NCBI GenBank assembly: GCA_030704615.1
Contig: JAKLZA010000280.1
Span: 1-53,000, forward strand
Source of the DNA: Takakia lepidozioides
Lineage: Eukaryota > Streptophyta > Takakiopsida > Takakiales > Takakiaceae
DNA length: 53,000 nucleotides
Reading direction: 5' to 3'
Shown: piece by piece, positions 42,754 to 53,000 of the stretch
Layout of the letters: each line of letters begins with the position of its first letter
Numbering within the stretch: the stretch's first letter is position 1
The notes under the pieces: model-generated
What the model was told of the DNA's origin: nothing
Databases searched by the model: none
What the model saw: the letters and a program-made list of their open reading frames with translations, nothing else
Position numbers and translations under genes: made by a program

Positions 42754-45700
42754 TGAGTGATGAAAGAGAAGCTAGACGACAAGATATTCATCAAAAAGAG
42801 AAAGCTATCTGAAAGCTAATTATCCATATCTTTGGGAGAGAGGAATAGACATAGGGGAATCATCTGGACCTCTCACACCATCAAGATCAAAAAGTGCATC
42901 ACCTATACCGGAAGAACTAGAGTTGGATGCCACTCCTTCTGTTTCTTTGCAAGAAAGATTAAGGGAATTGGTACAGGAAGAAGATCAATCACGAGGTGAA
43001 AGATCTGAGGTACATCCTTGGATAAAAGACTTGACAGAAATCTTTGATAAGAGTTGGCATGGAACACCAAAAGCAGGAACTCCAGTTTCTGAAGCAGAAG
43101 ATGAAGAAGGAGATGAGGATGTGGCAGAGCCAACGGAGAGTTCAGACTCTCCAACACCATTACAGTTGAGTTACATGAGTGAAGAAGAAACCCAAGGGCA
43201 GAACTTGGAGGATGAAAACAGAGAGAAGAAATTGGAAGAGGAAGAATATGAAGAAGTAGACCCAACAGCTGAGGTTGAGACTACAACCAGGACATCCCAA
43301 CCCGTTGGACCTGGATCAAGTGGAGCACTTGGATCACAGGCCAACGAAGGTGTCGGCTCAGGGGGATCAGGCGGGCTGCCTGGATCTGGCTCTGGGGGGA
43401 CAGGGAGTGTGGGAAGTAGTGCAACTGAAGCTGGGAATACTGTGAATATCGTGGGGCCAGAAGCAGGGAGTGCTCAAGGGCCACCACTTGGTGGAAGATC
43501 CACCACAAAAACAACAGGTCCAGAAGGACCAGCACCAACAAGGGTGCCAGCACCTGTCAGTGGGCAGAAGGTAGGGCCACAGATGGCGTTACAACCAACA
43601 CGGGCAAAACCACCCTTTCCAATATATTCAGGAAAAGGGGATCCCGATGTACACATTAGCCAATTTGAGCACATGTGTATAGTGAACAATGAGAATGGCG
43701 ATGATGCCAAGATGAGACTGTTTCCTTGTTCACTTATCAAGAAAGCAAGTGAATGGTATGCAAGATTCCCTGATAATCATTTCCTAACCTGGAATGGCTT
43801 GAATACAGCATTTCGAAATAGGTTCAGGACAAGTAAAACTGAGGATGAAGTGTATGGAAGTTTACAACAGCTGAAGCAGAAGAAGCATGAAACTGTTGAA
43901 GAGTATATGGAGAAGATGGAATTGATGATGAAAAAGCTGGCTGCAGTACCAGCACCCGGTTTACAGAAGACTTGGTTTGTGAGTGGACTAAGACCAGAGT
44001 TGCAGAAGAAAGTGGATATGTTACCCCATAATACAGTGGAGGAGGCATTTGAAACTGCAAACAGAATTGAGCAATTGGGAATGCTCAGGAGAGAGAAAAA
44101 GGAAGATGAGGACTCTGAAGATGAGTCAGATGAAGAAGAAGAGCAAGAACTAAAAAGAAAGAGTAAGAGAAAGGAAAAGTTGAAGAGGGATAACTATGAG
44201 AAAAGATTGGAAGAAATCTTGAAGAAGTATGCCACAGAGGCTGCAACACATTGGAGGAAGGGTGTATGGTGTGCAAAGTGCCAGAATGAAGGCCATACCA
44301 CTGCAGAATGCCACATGAAGGAGAAACACTGTACTATCTGTAAAATGGATAACCATTCTACTGAGAATTGTTACTACAACAGAAGGACAGCTGCAAGAGA
44401 ACCTAGGCAAGTGAGGGTGCATCAGGTGCAGCCCCAGCCAAGAAGAAGCAATGATCAGGACCACTATGGTAGGTCTGGTGGTTATAACAATGGCATGGAA
44501 GGGAGAGGTAATTCAAGAGGGAATTACCAAGGAAATTCCAGAGGCAACTATCAGGGTAATCCAAGGGGGAATTACCAGCCCGGGAATCAGGATTATAGAA
44601 ATAATCCAAGACCAGACCAAGGGCGAGGACCCAATGGTGAAGAGCTATGTTACTATTGTAATCAGCCAGGACATCGCAAGGCAGCCTGTTCATTCTGGAT
44701 AAGACACCAGAATGAGATGAGAGCTCCTGTGAATGAGGGCCCAGTGGTGGCAGCTCACATGGTTAGGCCATGTGTTGTACCAGAAGTAAGTACAATGATA
44801 GTAACAAGAAGTAAAGCCAAACTAATATCTCCAGTAGAAGAGGAAGAAGATGAGACTGGAAGTGGCAATGATATGCCTGAAGATGAAGAGACTTGGAAGG
44901 ATGAGAAGGAACTGCACAAGGAAGTGGCAGATACTATAAGGGAAATGCAAAAGAGTACTGATATTCCTGTGGCAGATTCCTCTGATTCGGATGCAGAAAA
45001 AGAGGGGAGTGAGGAAGAAAGGAAAAAAGAAGATGCAGACATGCAAAGTAATGAAGAGACTTTGGCTGAAGTAATATGTCAGACCAAAGCAGAAATTACC
45101 ATTGGACAGCTATTAGCTGTGGCACCTTATTGTAGGCACAGGCTGTATCAGGCAATCAATCGAATTGCCCAAGAGACAGGAAACACAGACCTGAACAGCA
45201 AGGTGACCAGTTATAATGTGAAGCCGGAAGGGCGAGAACCAGTCATGGACTTTGATGATTCTATGCCAGTAATCCAATTGAGAATTGGAGGCACAGAACT
45301 AACTGATGTACTGATAGATGGTGGTTCTGGAGTAAATATCATGACAGACCAATTAAGGAAGAAGCTTGGTCTAAGTAACATGAAACCAGCCCCATTTACA
45401 GTAACAATGGCAGATCAAAGAAGTGTACAGCCATTGGGATTAATAAGAGGAGTTAAGATACAGATACAGAAAATGATCTTTATGATCACAGTAACTGTAT
45501 TAAAAATGGATGAAGTCATGGAGGCTTACTCCTTATTATTGGGACGTCCGTGGCTGAAACAGGCCAGGGTATTCCATGACTGGAATTCTCAGTTACTAAC
45601 TGTGCATAATGGGATGCACGAGATACAAATTACCACAAAGAAATCTAGTAGATTACCTGCTACAAGAAGACCTCGAGGAGTCAGAGAGTATGACTGGAGG

Positions 45701-45787
45701 GAGGACTGGATGAGGAGCAGGAAGCTACCCTATTTGCTGCACACCCAGAATGGGAGCAGGTTGCAGAGATGCGGCTGGAAAGCCTAA
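42754..45787 (+). pseudogene. gag: gag-protease of copy C (one early frameshift)
   Basis: ATG at 42754 begins MSDEREARR, but one A is missing near 42780, so the frame is lost for the first codons. From about 42805 on it is open for over 950 codons as a single Gag-protease polyprotein. Parts in order: acidic N-terminus, Gly/Ser linker, Retrotrans_gag core (FEHMCIVNNENGDDAKMRLF, EWYARFPDNHFLTW), Lys/Glu-rich helix, three CCHC zinc knuckles (about 44270-44375 and 44645-44690) with RGN repeats, and the protease motif LIDGGSGVNIM near 45317. It ends in the same Arg-rich shifted tail as copy B. This copy shows that gag and protease share one frame in this family. Confidence 0.88.
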
Positions 45788-48690
45788 GTTGTTTGAGAGG
45801 TATCTGCTGTGGTGTAGTGACAGCAACACCAACTGAAGAAGAAACCAGCATTTACCCATCACATTTCTATGAAGAAAGAGAAGGAGAAATAGAAATCTTA
45901 GAAGAACCAGCCACTGTGAGCTTATAGGATGAAGTGGTGACCGGTTGGACAATCACAGCTGATGAGCAGGTGAGAGAAGTAAATGTGGGAACTCAGGAGG
46001 AACCGAGGATGGTGAAAGTAGGAGCTGATTTGGAGCCGGAATTCTTCGAAGAAACAAAAAGCTTGTTCATCAAATACAGAGATGTATTTGCTTGGAGCTA
46101 TGAGGATCTAAAAGGGATACCACCTGAAGTCTGTCAGCATAAAATTGAACTGGAACCAGGGTCAGTACCAATCAAGCAGGCGAGGTATAGAATGAATCCC
46201 AACTACGCACAGAAGGTTGGAGAAGAGATAAAGAAGTTGGCTGAGGCTAAGTTTATATACCCAATAGAATATATAACTTGGTTGTCACCCATTGTTATAG
46301 TTCCCAAGAAGAATGGCAAACTAAGAGTATGTGTGAACTATAAGAAGCTGAATGCTTGTACGAAGAAAGATCCTTTCCCTTTGCCATTCACAGAAGCAAT
46401 ATTAGACACTGTGGCAGGCCATGAGATGTACTCATTCATGGATGGCTTCAGTGGTTATAATCAAGTGCAAGTGGCAGAAGAAGACCAAGGGAAAACAGCT
46501 TTCATCACAGACTGGGGGGCTTATGCATACAAAGTCATGCCCTTTGGACTTTGTAATGCACCAGCGACCTTTCAGAGAGTGATAAGTGAATCTTTTCAAG
46601 AGTATCTGGATGATTTCATGCAGGTGTTTTTGGATGATTTCAGTGTGTACAGCTCTAAGAATGAGCACTTGCATAAATTGGAGTTATGCCTGGCCAGATG
46701 CAGGATGAGAGGTCTGGGCTTGAATCCAGAGAAGTGTACTTTCTGTGTGAACTCAGGGGTGCTTCTGGGACACATAGTGTGTAAGAAGGGACTCCTTGTG
46801 GATCCCAGGAAGACAGAGTCCATTAAAGCCTCTCCACCACCAGTGAATGTTAAGAGTTTAAGGAGATTCCTTGGGCAAACCAGTTATTACAGAAGATTTG
46901 TCAAAAGGTATGCACAAATAGCAGCACCATTGAGCAAGCTTCTGAAGAAAGATGCAGTGTTTGCATGGACAGCTGAATGTCAACAGGCGTTTGAGGAACT
47001 TACATTGTCAGTAACAACTACACCTGTGCTGATTAACCCTCACTGGCATGTAGTATTTCATGTTCACTGCGATGCATCAGGAGAAGCGTTGGGAGCGGTG
47101 TTAGCCCAGAATGTTACAGGGAATATAGATTCACCTGTGTACTATGCTAGCCGGTTGATGAACAGTGCTGAGAGGAACTATAGCACAACGGAAAGAGAAG
47201 CATTGGCAATGATCTATGCAGTGAAGAAATTCAGGCATTACCTATTGGGAAGAAAGTTTATGTTTTATGTGGATCACCAGGCTCTGATATATCTGGTGAA
47301 CAAACCTTTGATAAGTGGAAGGATAGCGAGGTGGTTAATAATCTTGCATGAGTTTGAGTTCGAGGTTATTTACAAGCCTGGCCGTTTGCATCTTGTGGCA
47401 GATCATTTGTCACGACTAACAACAGGAGAGGCTGCCACAGGAGTGGAAGATCAGTTACCTGATGCGAGTTTATTTGTAATGGAGGTGCAAGGAAGTGCAG
47501 ATGAATGGTTAGATTGGCAGTGGCCAATCAGATACTACCTTGCTCATGGTCAGTGCCCACCTAGTTATGGTAAGGAGCAGAGGAAGAGAATCGCTATCAA
47601 AGCTTTACCTTATACTATGGTAGGAAGCAGAATGTATAAGTTAGGACCAGATGGGGTACTAAAACGATGCTTGTACCACCATGAAGTAAATAAAGTCTTG
47701 GAGGAAGTTCATAAAGGAGTGGCTGGAGGTCATTTTGGAGAAGAGAGTACCAGTAGAAAGATACTACTCGCAGGATACTGGTGGCCTACTTTGTTCAAAG
47801 ATGTACATGAGTATTGTCAGAAGTGTGATGAATGTCAGAGGCTAGGACCTTTGCAGAGATCTGGAAGAATGGCCTTGCATCCTACAATGCCTACGGAACC
47901 ATTTCAGAAATGGGGACTAAACTTTGTTGGACCAATTAATCCACCATCCAAGAATACACGAAACAGGTACATAATTACAGCCACTGATTATACTACAAAG
48001 TGGGTGGAAGCTAAAGCTTTGAGGGACAACACAGCCAAGTCCACAGCAAGGTTCCTGTACGAGAACATACTTACACGATTTGGATGTCCCTTAGAATTTA
48101 TCAGTGATCAAGGAAGTCACTTCATGAATGAGACCATTGAGTTATTGACTAAAGAGTTTATGATTGTGCATAGAAAGAGTACAACATATTACCCACAGGG
48201 TAATGGACAGGCAGAGGCTACCAACAAAATACTATGTACTATCTTGGCTAAGATAGTCAATGCAAACAGAACGGATTGGGATACAAAGCTGCTGACAGCT
48301 TTATGGTCATACAGGACTTCGTATAAAGTCACCACAAAGTATACACCATTCCAATTAGTTTATGGTATGGAAGCCTTACTTCCAGTGGAATTCCTGTTAC
48401 CTACCATGAGAACGGAGTGGGGAAAAAGAATGGAATTGCAAGACTCCATCAAAGTCAGGAAACATGAATTATACCATGTGGAAGAAATACGTGCTGATGC
48501 AGCTGATAATATGACCAGAATTCAGATGAAGAGAAAGGAACAGTTTGATGAAGGCAAGTTAAAGACTTTTAAGACGGGGGATTTGGTTCTATGGTTGCAG
48601 AAGAAAGGAAAGATTCAAGCTTCTAAGCTTAAATCACCATGGAAAGGACCTTATGTCATACAAAAGATGTATGATAACAACACAGCCATG
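45788..48690 (+). pseudogene. pol: RT-RNase H-integrase of copy C, single frame, integrase core Asp changed
   Basis: RT, RNase H and integrase lie in one uninterrupted frame from 45934 to 48690, followed by about 20 foreign codons. Catalytic RT residues are intact (FLDDFSVY). RNase H has HCDASG, TEREALAM and YVDHQAL. The integrase has the zinc region and D and E in DD35E spacing, but the first core Asp is Asn (WGLNFVGP; codon 47920-47922 AAC against GAC in copy B), which should abolish strand transfer. A CAG to TAG change at 45925-45927 truncates the RT N-terminal linker. The integrase C-terminus is lost after the GPY-type module. Confidence 0.9.
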
Positions 48691-49051
48691 CGCCGCATTC
48701 GCATTTTCGCTCCAACTCATCAGACGCTGGGACGGAAATACCTTGAAATGTGAACACGTGGAGCAACGGAATTGCTGCACATGTCGGCACTCTATCTGAC
48801 TGAAGGGGCATGAGGCGGCGCGGCCTGACTGTTCGATAATGATGTTTGTTTTTCGGACGGCAGGCCTACCCTCAACGATTCGAATTTCGTAATGACGCAA
48901 ACTCCCCGAGGAGACACTTTCGTCCAACCCTTTCGAACCCAAGTGGTGCATCACCGCCGTTTCATCTACTTTTGTAGTGTCTCCTCAGTCACCCCTCTCG
49001 CGCCCTTTCCATCTGCACTCTTTGGCCCTTTTTCCTCTCTCTGTTCTTCTT
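48691..49051 (+). other. Non-retrotransposon spacer, putative 5' flank of the multi-exon gene
   Basis: It shows no similarity to family 1 or 2. It starts with CCGCATTCGCATTTT (48693-48707), found again in an intron at 51829-51843. A pyrimidine-rich stretch (48985-49045) precedes the ATG at 49052, as in plant 5' leaders. No TATA box is obvious. Confidence 0.5.
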
Positions 49052-52000
49052 ATGCTCGAACCTGAGAGGGGGGGAGTTCGTGCACCAGCCAGGAGACCTC
49101 GTCGCAAGCTCCGGAAATTATACTTCGGACGTAGGCCAATGCCGAAGGGGAGGAAGCAGATGCGTCTACAGGAGGAGATTGCCATCTCCGAGCAGCAGGC
49201 CACTCAGGCAACCCAGCCACCAGTGAGAGCTCCATGCGATCGGGCTGCGCGCAGCTGATCGAGCACCGAACCCCCCATTTTGCTTCTGTAATTCTTAGAC
49301 TGAATGCTAGGAGACTTGAATGCAGAACATGTTTGCATGCCTAACAGGAAAGGTGGACGTGCTGGAGGGATCGCAGGAATCCGAAGAGCCGCAGGAAGAG
49401 TCCGAGGAGCTAGCTGCAGCACGTACACCCACCCGATCCCCGAGCGCGGGTATTCCTGCCGGGCCTAGCCCTCTGCGATTCAAAGACGCGTCTTCGAAGG
49501 GCAAGTTCAAAGTCCCAGAGATCGACTCGCGTTCTTCGGTCATGGAGAATCGCCAGCAGGGGTCGGGCCCTTCTCCAGCAAAGTCGAAGAAGAAGCAGCC
49601 CATCCCTCTACTGGCTTCTGAACCGGCTCAGGCCGATTCACCCCCCCCAACGCGAATGAAGCAGCAGGGTAAAAGACAGATTCAATTGCAGCAGACACCT
49701 TCACCTGCAAGGATGAGGAAGCAGAAGGCAATCAGGGCGACGGGCGAACAATCTCCCGCAAAACCGCTTCCACGAGCTGAAGCTCAGTTCCTGGAGGATT
49801 TCCCGCCTGCAGATGTTGGGGCCGACTCTGCTGCAGCGAAGGCAATGGGATCGACCGTTGATCTCGATTTGGTACCGGAGGAGGGTGCTGCCGCTCAACT
49901 TTCGCAGCAAGACCTCACCACCGATGAGCAAGCAGGCCCGGAGAAGGCCTCTGCAATGGCAGAATTGCCCGCAGACAGGCCCCAGAGTGCAGCTCCAGTT
50001 GAGGATGCTCCAGCTGCTCAGCCACTACTGGCACCTACAGACATGTCTCCGGAGGATTTCAAAAGTGCAGCGGATAAAATGTTGGAGGAGACACACAGTA
50101 GCATTGGCAGAGTTCTGGGCAGCAGGGTATTCCAGCGGACTCTTCGAATCCCACTCTGTCGCATGGTCTCCCTTCCCATCGTCAGGCAGGCCCTTCCCGG
50201 AGATGTGGATAAGCTCAAGTTCGCATTTTGAGAAGGGTACCGTCTGGGATCGGCAGCGTTTTACGTTTCCATTGAGAATGAGGACGGCGAAACTCGTGGA
50301 CCCACTGCTGATGAATTGTCAACGTGGGATACCCACTGGCACACTCGCAACCACGAATTCGAGGCGACGCTGAAGGGTGATCCCGACTTCGGCCATATGT
50401 CGGGTAAAATGTTCTTTGTGTGGGACGGGAATCACCGACTTCTCGCCTGGTGGGAGTACATCAAGCAGAACCATGCCAAGCACATTGGCTGGCATTACAT
50501 GGTGGAGTGTGTCATCCTCAAGGTGAAGGCGGCAGACTCCTCCCTGCTCAAGAATGCCATGGCGGACCTCAACTCGTAAGATACTCATACCCTCCCTAGC
50601 ACGTTCGAAATGCGGTGCCGCATTTCGGTTTCCATTCTGGTTTGTTTCCGTGCTTCCGTGTACTGAACTGGAGAGTGTGCCTTGCAGGGTCACTGAAAAT
50701 GCGTACGTGCATACCCACATGGCACACATGCTGTACAGGGTGAGGAAAATTGGTCTCACTGATCCGCAGATGTTTGCGGAAATGCTGGAGCCCGAGCTCA
50801 TTCAGAAAGCCGTTGCAAAAACAGACCGGACATGGTATCGTCTCACTATGGATGGAATGGTGGAGGTGATATACGAAGTAAGTCGTCCTCCAATTTCCCT
50901 CTGCTCATCCTTCCCCAATTTTCAGTAATGTTTCCACATGAATCGAATGTAACGCTTCTGCATGTTTTTGTTGGCAGTCAAACATCAAGCTGGATTTGGC
51001 CCATGCCAAACGCTTCTTCATGGAAAGTGAGGGGCAGGTGAAAACGTTGCAGTCATTGACTGAGCACTTGAAGGAAGCCGGTGTCAAGTCCAGAACCAAA
51101 TACAAGTCAAAGCTTGTGAAGCTGGTGGCAATTGCAGATCCGACACTTGGAAAGGACTTCATCCCCGAGATTGCAAAACACTATTCTCGGGCCATGCAGC
51201 CGACCATGCAATTGGAGAAACTGCACTGCATCACTCTCAACGGCATGTGTGGAGACGAAAGAGAAGGTGAGGTTTCAATGCACTGAAGTTCCTTCCTAGC
51301 AATAGCCACTCTCTTCCAGCTCCTGACATTGGATCGGAAATGGAAGACACGGTGGCTGTCGATCTGGAATGCATCCGAGAGCATAAGGACAATGTGGTCT
51401 TTTCCACTCGAAGTTTCCGACCCTGCAGTGGATGTGTGGCTCAACCGCATGACTTGGTGGTTCCAGGTAATTCAAGGTACTTCCCCAGATTTGCTTTTCT
51501 GAAATGAATTCCCTGAACTGCTACGTGACAATGCATTTGGGAATCGCAGGTAATGTCGAATGCGAAGGAGCAAGTCGTAATGCACACAAATTTGTTCGGC
51601 TTGTACGTCAAATGGGATGGAACACAGACATTGGAAGACTACGTGACACGTTTCAGATGTGCGTACAAGGACAACCTTTTCGCCAGAGAGCTACAGACAG
51701 CAAGAAGGAGCATGGAGTTTACACATCAGGAGGGAGCGGGAAAGCTGCAATGCGAATTGTTTACAGGTGAAGCACAGCTGCCCTTGTATGCGAAGCCTGG
51801 TTACGAGGTTTGTCTCGGAAATGCGGCACCGCATTCGCATTTTATGTTTTCGGTGGCACTCTGCCAGTAGGTTGGTCTCAAGTTTTGCTCACGCATGCTG
51901 ACTGCCTTGCAGGTATATGAAATACGTGCTCCTTCAGACAGGGGCCCTGGCTCAAGAGCCCCCTTCTTCATGGCTTGGACCGTGGCGGGCCCAAGCTGTG

Positions 52001-52398
52001 TCTACACACCCGAGATGCAGAAACAATGGCATCCCGCGCATCTCGTTGGATGCCCGTGGTACCTGGACATGTCTGGCGGTATTGTTGACGAGTCTGAGAA
52101 AGATCTGCACGCCTTGGCAGAAGAGAAGAGAAAGGAAAGACGTGTCCCTGGTGGGCCAAAGTCGGCAAAGGAATCTGCTGCTCTGGAAGAATCCAGAAAG
52201 GCAGCTGAGATGGCACAAAAGACGGTGGATGCAGCTGTGCAGGCCCAACAGAAGGGGTCGAAGAAGAGGACTCGCCAGCAAGGAGCAGCTGTTGTGACAC
52301 CCGCCAAAACGAAGAAGCAGAAACAGCCTGTTCAGGAAGAGGGTGAGGAAGAGGACTCCGATGGAGACTTTGCAACCAGCCCACCCCCCCAAACGTAG
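49052..52398 (+). CDS. Multi-exon gene with ParB/sulfiredoxin-like segment, probably decayed
   Basis: Inferred exons are 49052-49222, 49326-50575, 50688-50877, 50978-51266, 51300-51466, 51550-51807 and 51913-52398, joined by GT-AG introns of 83-112 bp with matching phases. The fourth intron (51267-51299) would be only 33 bp and is doubtful. The protein has a basic Arg/Lys start (RRPRRKLRKL), a long Ser/Pro/Ala/Gln-rich region, then a conserved segment with LPGDVDKLKFAF, GYRLGSAAFYVS and MFFVWDGNHRLLAWWEY. The DGNHR pattern resembles ParB/sulfiredoxin-fold proteins; this is inference. Next come a helical part (LDLAHAKRFF), a Trp-rich part (DRKWKTRWLSIW), a segment with FGLYVKWDG, and a Lys/Glu/Gln-rich tail with KKRTRQQG. 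An in-frame TGA at 50229-50231 interrupts the ParB-like segment. A C7 run near 52384 probably causes the stop at 52396. It could be a host gene relic or a coding part of an unknown transposon. Confidence 0.6.
50606..50627. repeat. 22-bp palindrome in intron 2
   Basis: CGAAATGCGG-TG-CCGCATTTCG has two perfect 10-bp arms around TG. A shorter relative, AATGCGG-CA-CCGCATT, is in the last intron at 51820-51835, and half of it (CCGCATTCGCATTTT) occurs at 48693, at the end of copy C. Confidence 0.8.
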
Positions 52399-53000
52399 GC
52401 TGCCTCCCCTGTGCCCACCGTTGTCACGAGAGGCACGAGAACTGGCTCGGCAAAGAAGGCACTCTTCAACCCCCAGGGGGGCACCCTTTCGAGCCGGTGG
52501 AAATGAAGAGGCCAAAAGTGGCTCCCGAAACAGTAGTCCAGTGTGTAAATGAGAGTTTCTTGGCGGCTTTGGATGGACGGGCAGCCAAGTTGGCATACCT
52601 GAAGACCATGGAGGGTCTGAAGGGCAGAGCACTGAAGAAGGCGACTGCCGAAGAGCCTTCCGACACCCCAGGATTTCAGAATATGGTCTCGTTCTTTGAG
52701 AGGGTGTGTGCAGACAAGGATTGTAGGAGGGGCGGAAATGCCACCGAGTGGTCTTGCGATATGATCATCTTGGATATTCCGGACGGAGAGCCTGTGGAAG
52801 GACTGCAAGCTTTGCCATCTTGGAACAGGTACTCGGAGGACTTTTGGAAGAAAGGATTCGGGCTTGCCCGCATGTGTTTGGACGACAGAGGCTGTGTGGT
52901 TGTCCTGGCGAGCAGAGGAAAAAAACACTCAGACAGGAATTGCGAAGTGGACCCGCAAGAGCGCCGTCCCGATTCTGAAAAAGAAGTGGACGTGCATCAA
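52385..53000 (+). pseudogene. Downstream coding continuation, open to window edge, weakly methyltransferase-like
   Basis: After the C7 run the protein-like frame is first PPKRRLPPL... (52385 on). After the G6 run near 52480 it is the frame that includes an ATG at 52503 and stays open to 53000. The second part reads FLAALDGRAAKLAYLKTM, WSCDMIILDIPDGEP, FWKKGFGLARM and GCVVVLAS. The order hydrophobic strand-D-hydrophobic-P, helix, then a VVVL strand resembles the motif IV-V area of DNA adenine/cytosine methyltransferases, but the expected DPPY/DPPW is DIPD, so the call is tentative. Together with the ParB-like part upstream it could be one long protein interrupted by two homopolymer frameshifts. 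The 3' end is outside the window. Confidence 0.45.

Larger units (their letters stand above)
42144..48690 (+). mobile_element. Copy C: family-1 internal region, 3'-truncated
   Basis: PBS, ORF1, gag, protease, RT, RNase H and integrase follow the shared LTR and match copy B very closely. The match stops at 48690 inside the integrase C-terminus (DNNTAM). The minisatellite, X region and 3' LTR are absent. The sequence after 48690 is unrelated to the element. C shares its 5' LTR with B, which points to a tandem produced by recombination, later cut by a deletion. Confidence 0.9.

Noticed and set aside
48634-48954. Minus-strand frame of 106 codons across the copy C breakpoint
   Set aside because: It joins antisense integrase with unrelated DNA and has no recognisable features.
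51952-52928. Long minus-strand frames opposite the 3' part of the right-hand gene
   Set aside because: The plus strand has consistent splice sites and protein-like composition; the minus frames are Ser/Leu/Pro-rich shadows.

Overview
The window looks like nuclear DNA of a land plant, probably a seed-free vascular plant such as a fern or lycophyte. The reasons are nested LTR retrotransposons of plant type, a PLS-class PPR fragment captured by one of them, an initiator-Met primer-binding site, and short GT-AG introns of about 100 bp in the gene at the right edge. The species cannot be named from sequence alone. About 48.7 of the 53 kb is retrotransposon.

Family 1 is a large non-chromodomain Ty3/gypsy element of about 13.2-13.3 kb. 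Its LTRs are 0.95-1.1 kb, begin TGTTAGAGG, end GCGCGACA, and contain a CTGTG/ACAGCC minisatellite. Its order is LTR, PBS, ORF1 (unknown), gag with three zinc knuckles, aspartic protease, RT-RNase H, integrase, a 30-bp in-frame minisatellite, a very large extra coding region 'X', polypurine tract, LTR. Five pieces are present: a diverged X fragment (1-345); full-length copy A on the minus strand (346-13694); fragment X5 (13695-15496: LTR, ORF1, start of gag); full-length copy B on the plus strand (15497-42143, split by a nested element); and copy C (42144-48690), which shares B's 3' LTR and is cut off inside the integrase C-terminus. No copy is intact. Most breaks are single-base indels, and the X frame of copy A is open for 1,701 codons.

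Family 2 (16541-30000, minus strand) is inserted in B's 5' LTR with an AGAG target duplication. It is an LTR-internal-LTR-internal-LTR array with LTRs of about 2.2 kb and a tRNA-iMet PBS. Each internal region carries only one long ORF (about 1,091 codons where intact). That ORF starts with a Retrotrans_gag-like domain and later contains a PPR segment in the same frame. No protease, RT or integrase is seen, so it is a non-autonomous TR-GAG type element that appears to have captured part of a host PPR gene.

Region 48691-53000 is different DNA: richer in GC and with spliced-gene structure. At least six exons encode a low-complexity basic N-terminus, a ParB/sulfiredoxin-like segment (VWDGNHRLLAWW), an unknown helical and Trp-rich middle, and a Lys-rich tail. 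An open frame running off the window has a loosely methyltransferase-like core. One in-frame TGA and two probable homopolymer frameshifts suggest decay or assembly error.

The inferred order of events is: old family-1 copies (1-345, X5); insertion of A (with rearrangement) and of B; tandem formation of B/C; insertion of family 2 into B's LTR; and tandem duplication of family 2. The best candidates for something undescribed are the integrase-minisatellite-X fusion, the gag-PPR retrotransposon, and the ParB-like multi-exon gene.
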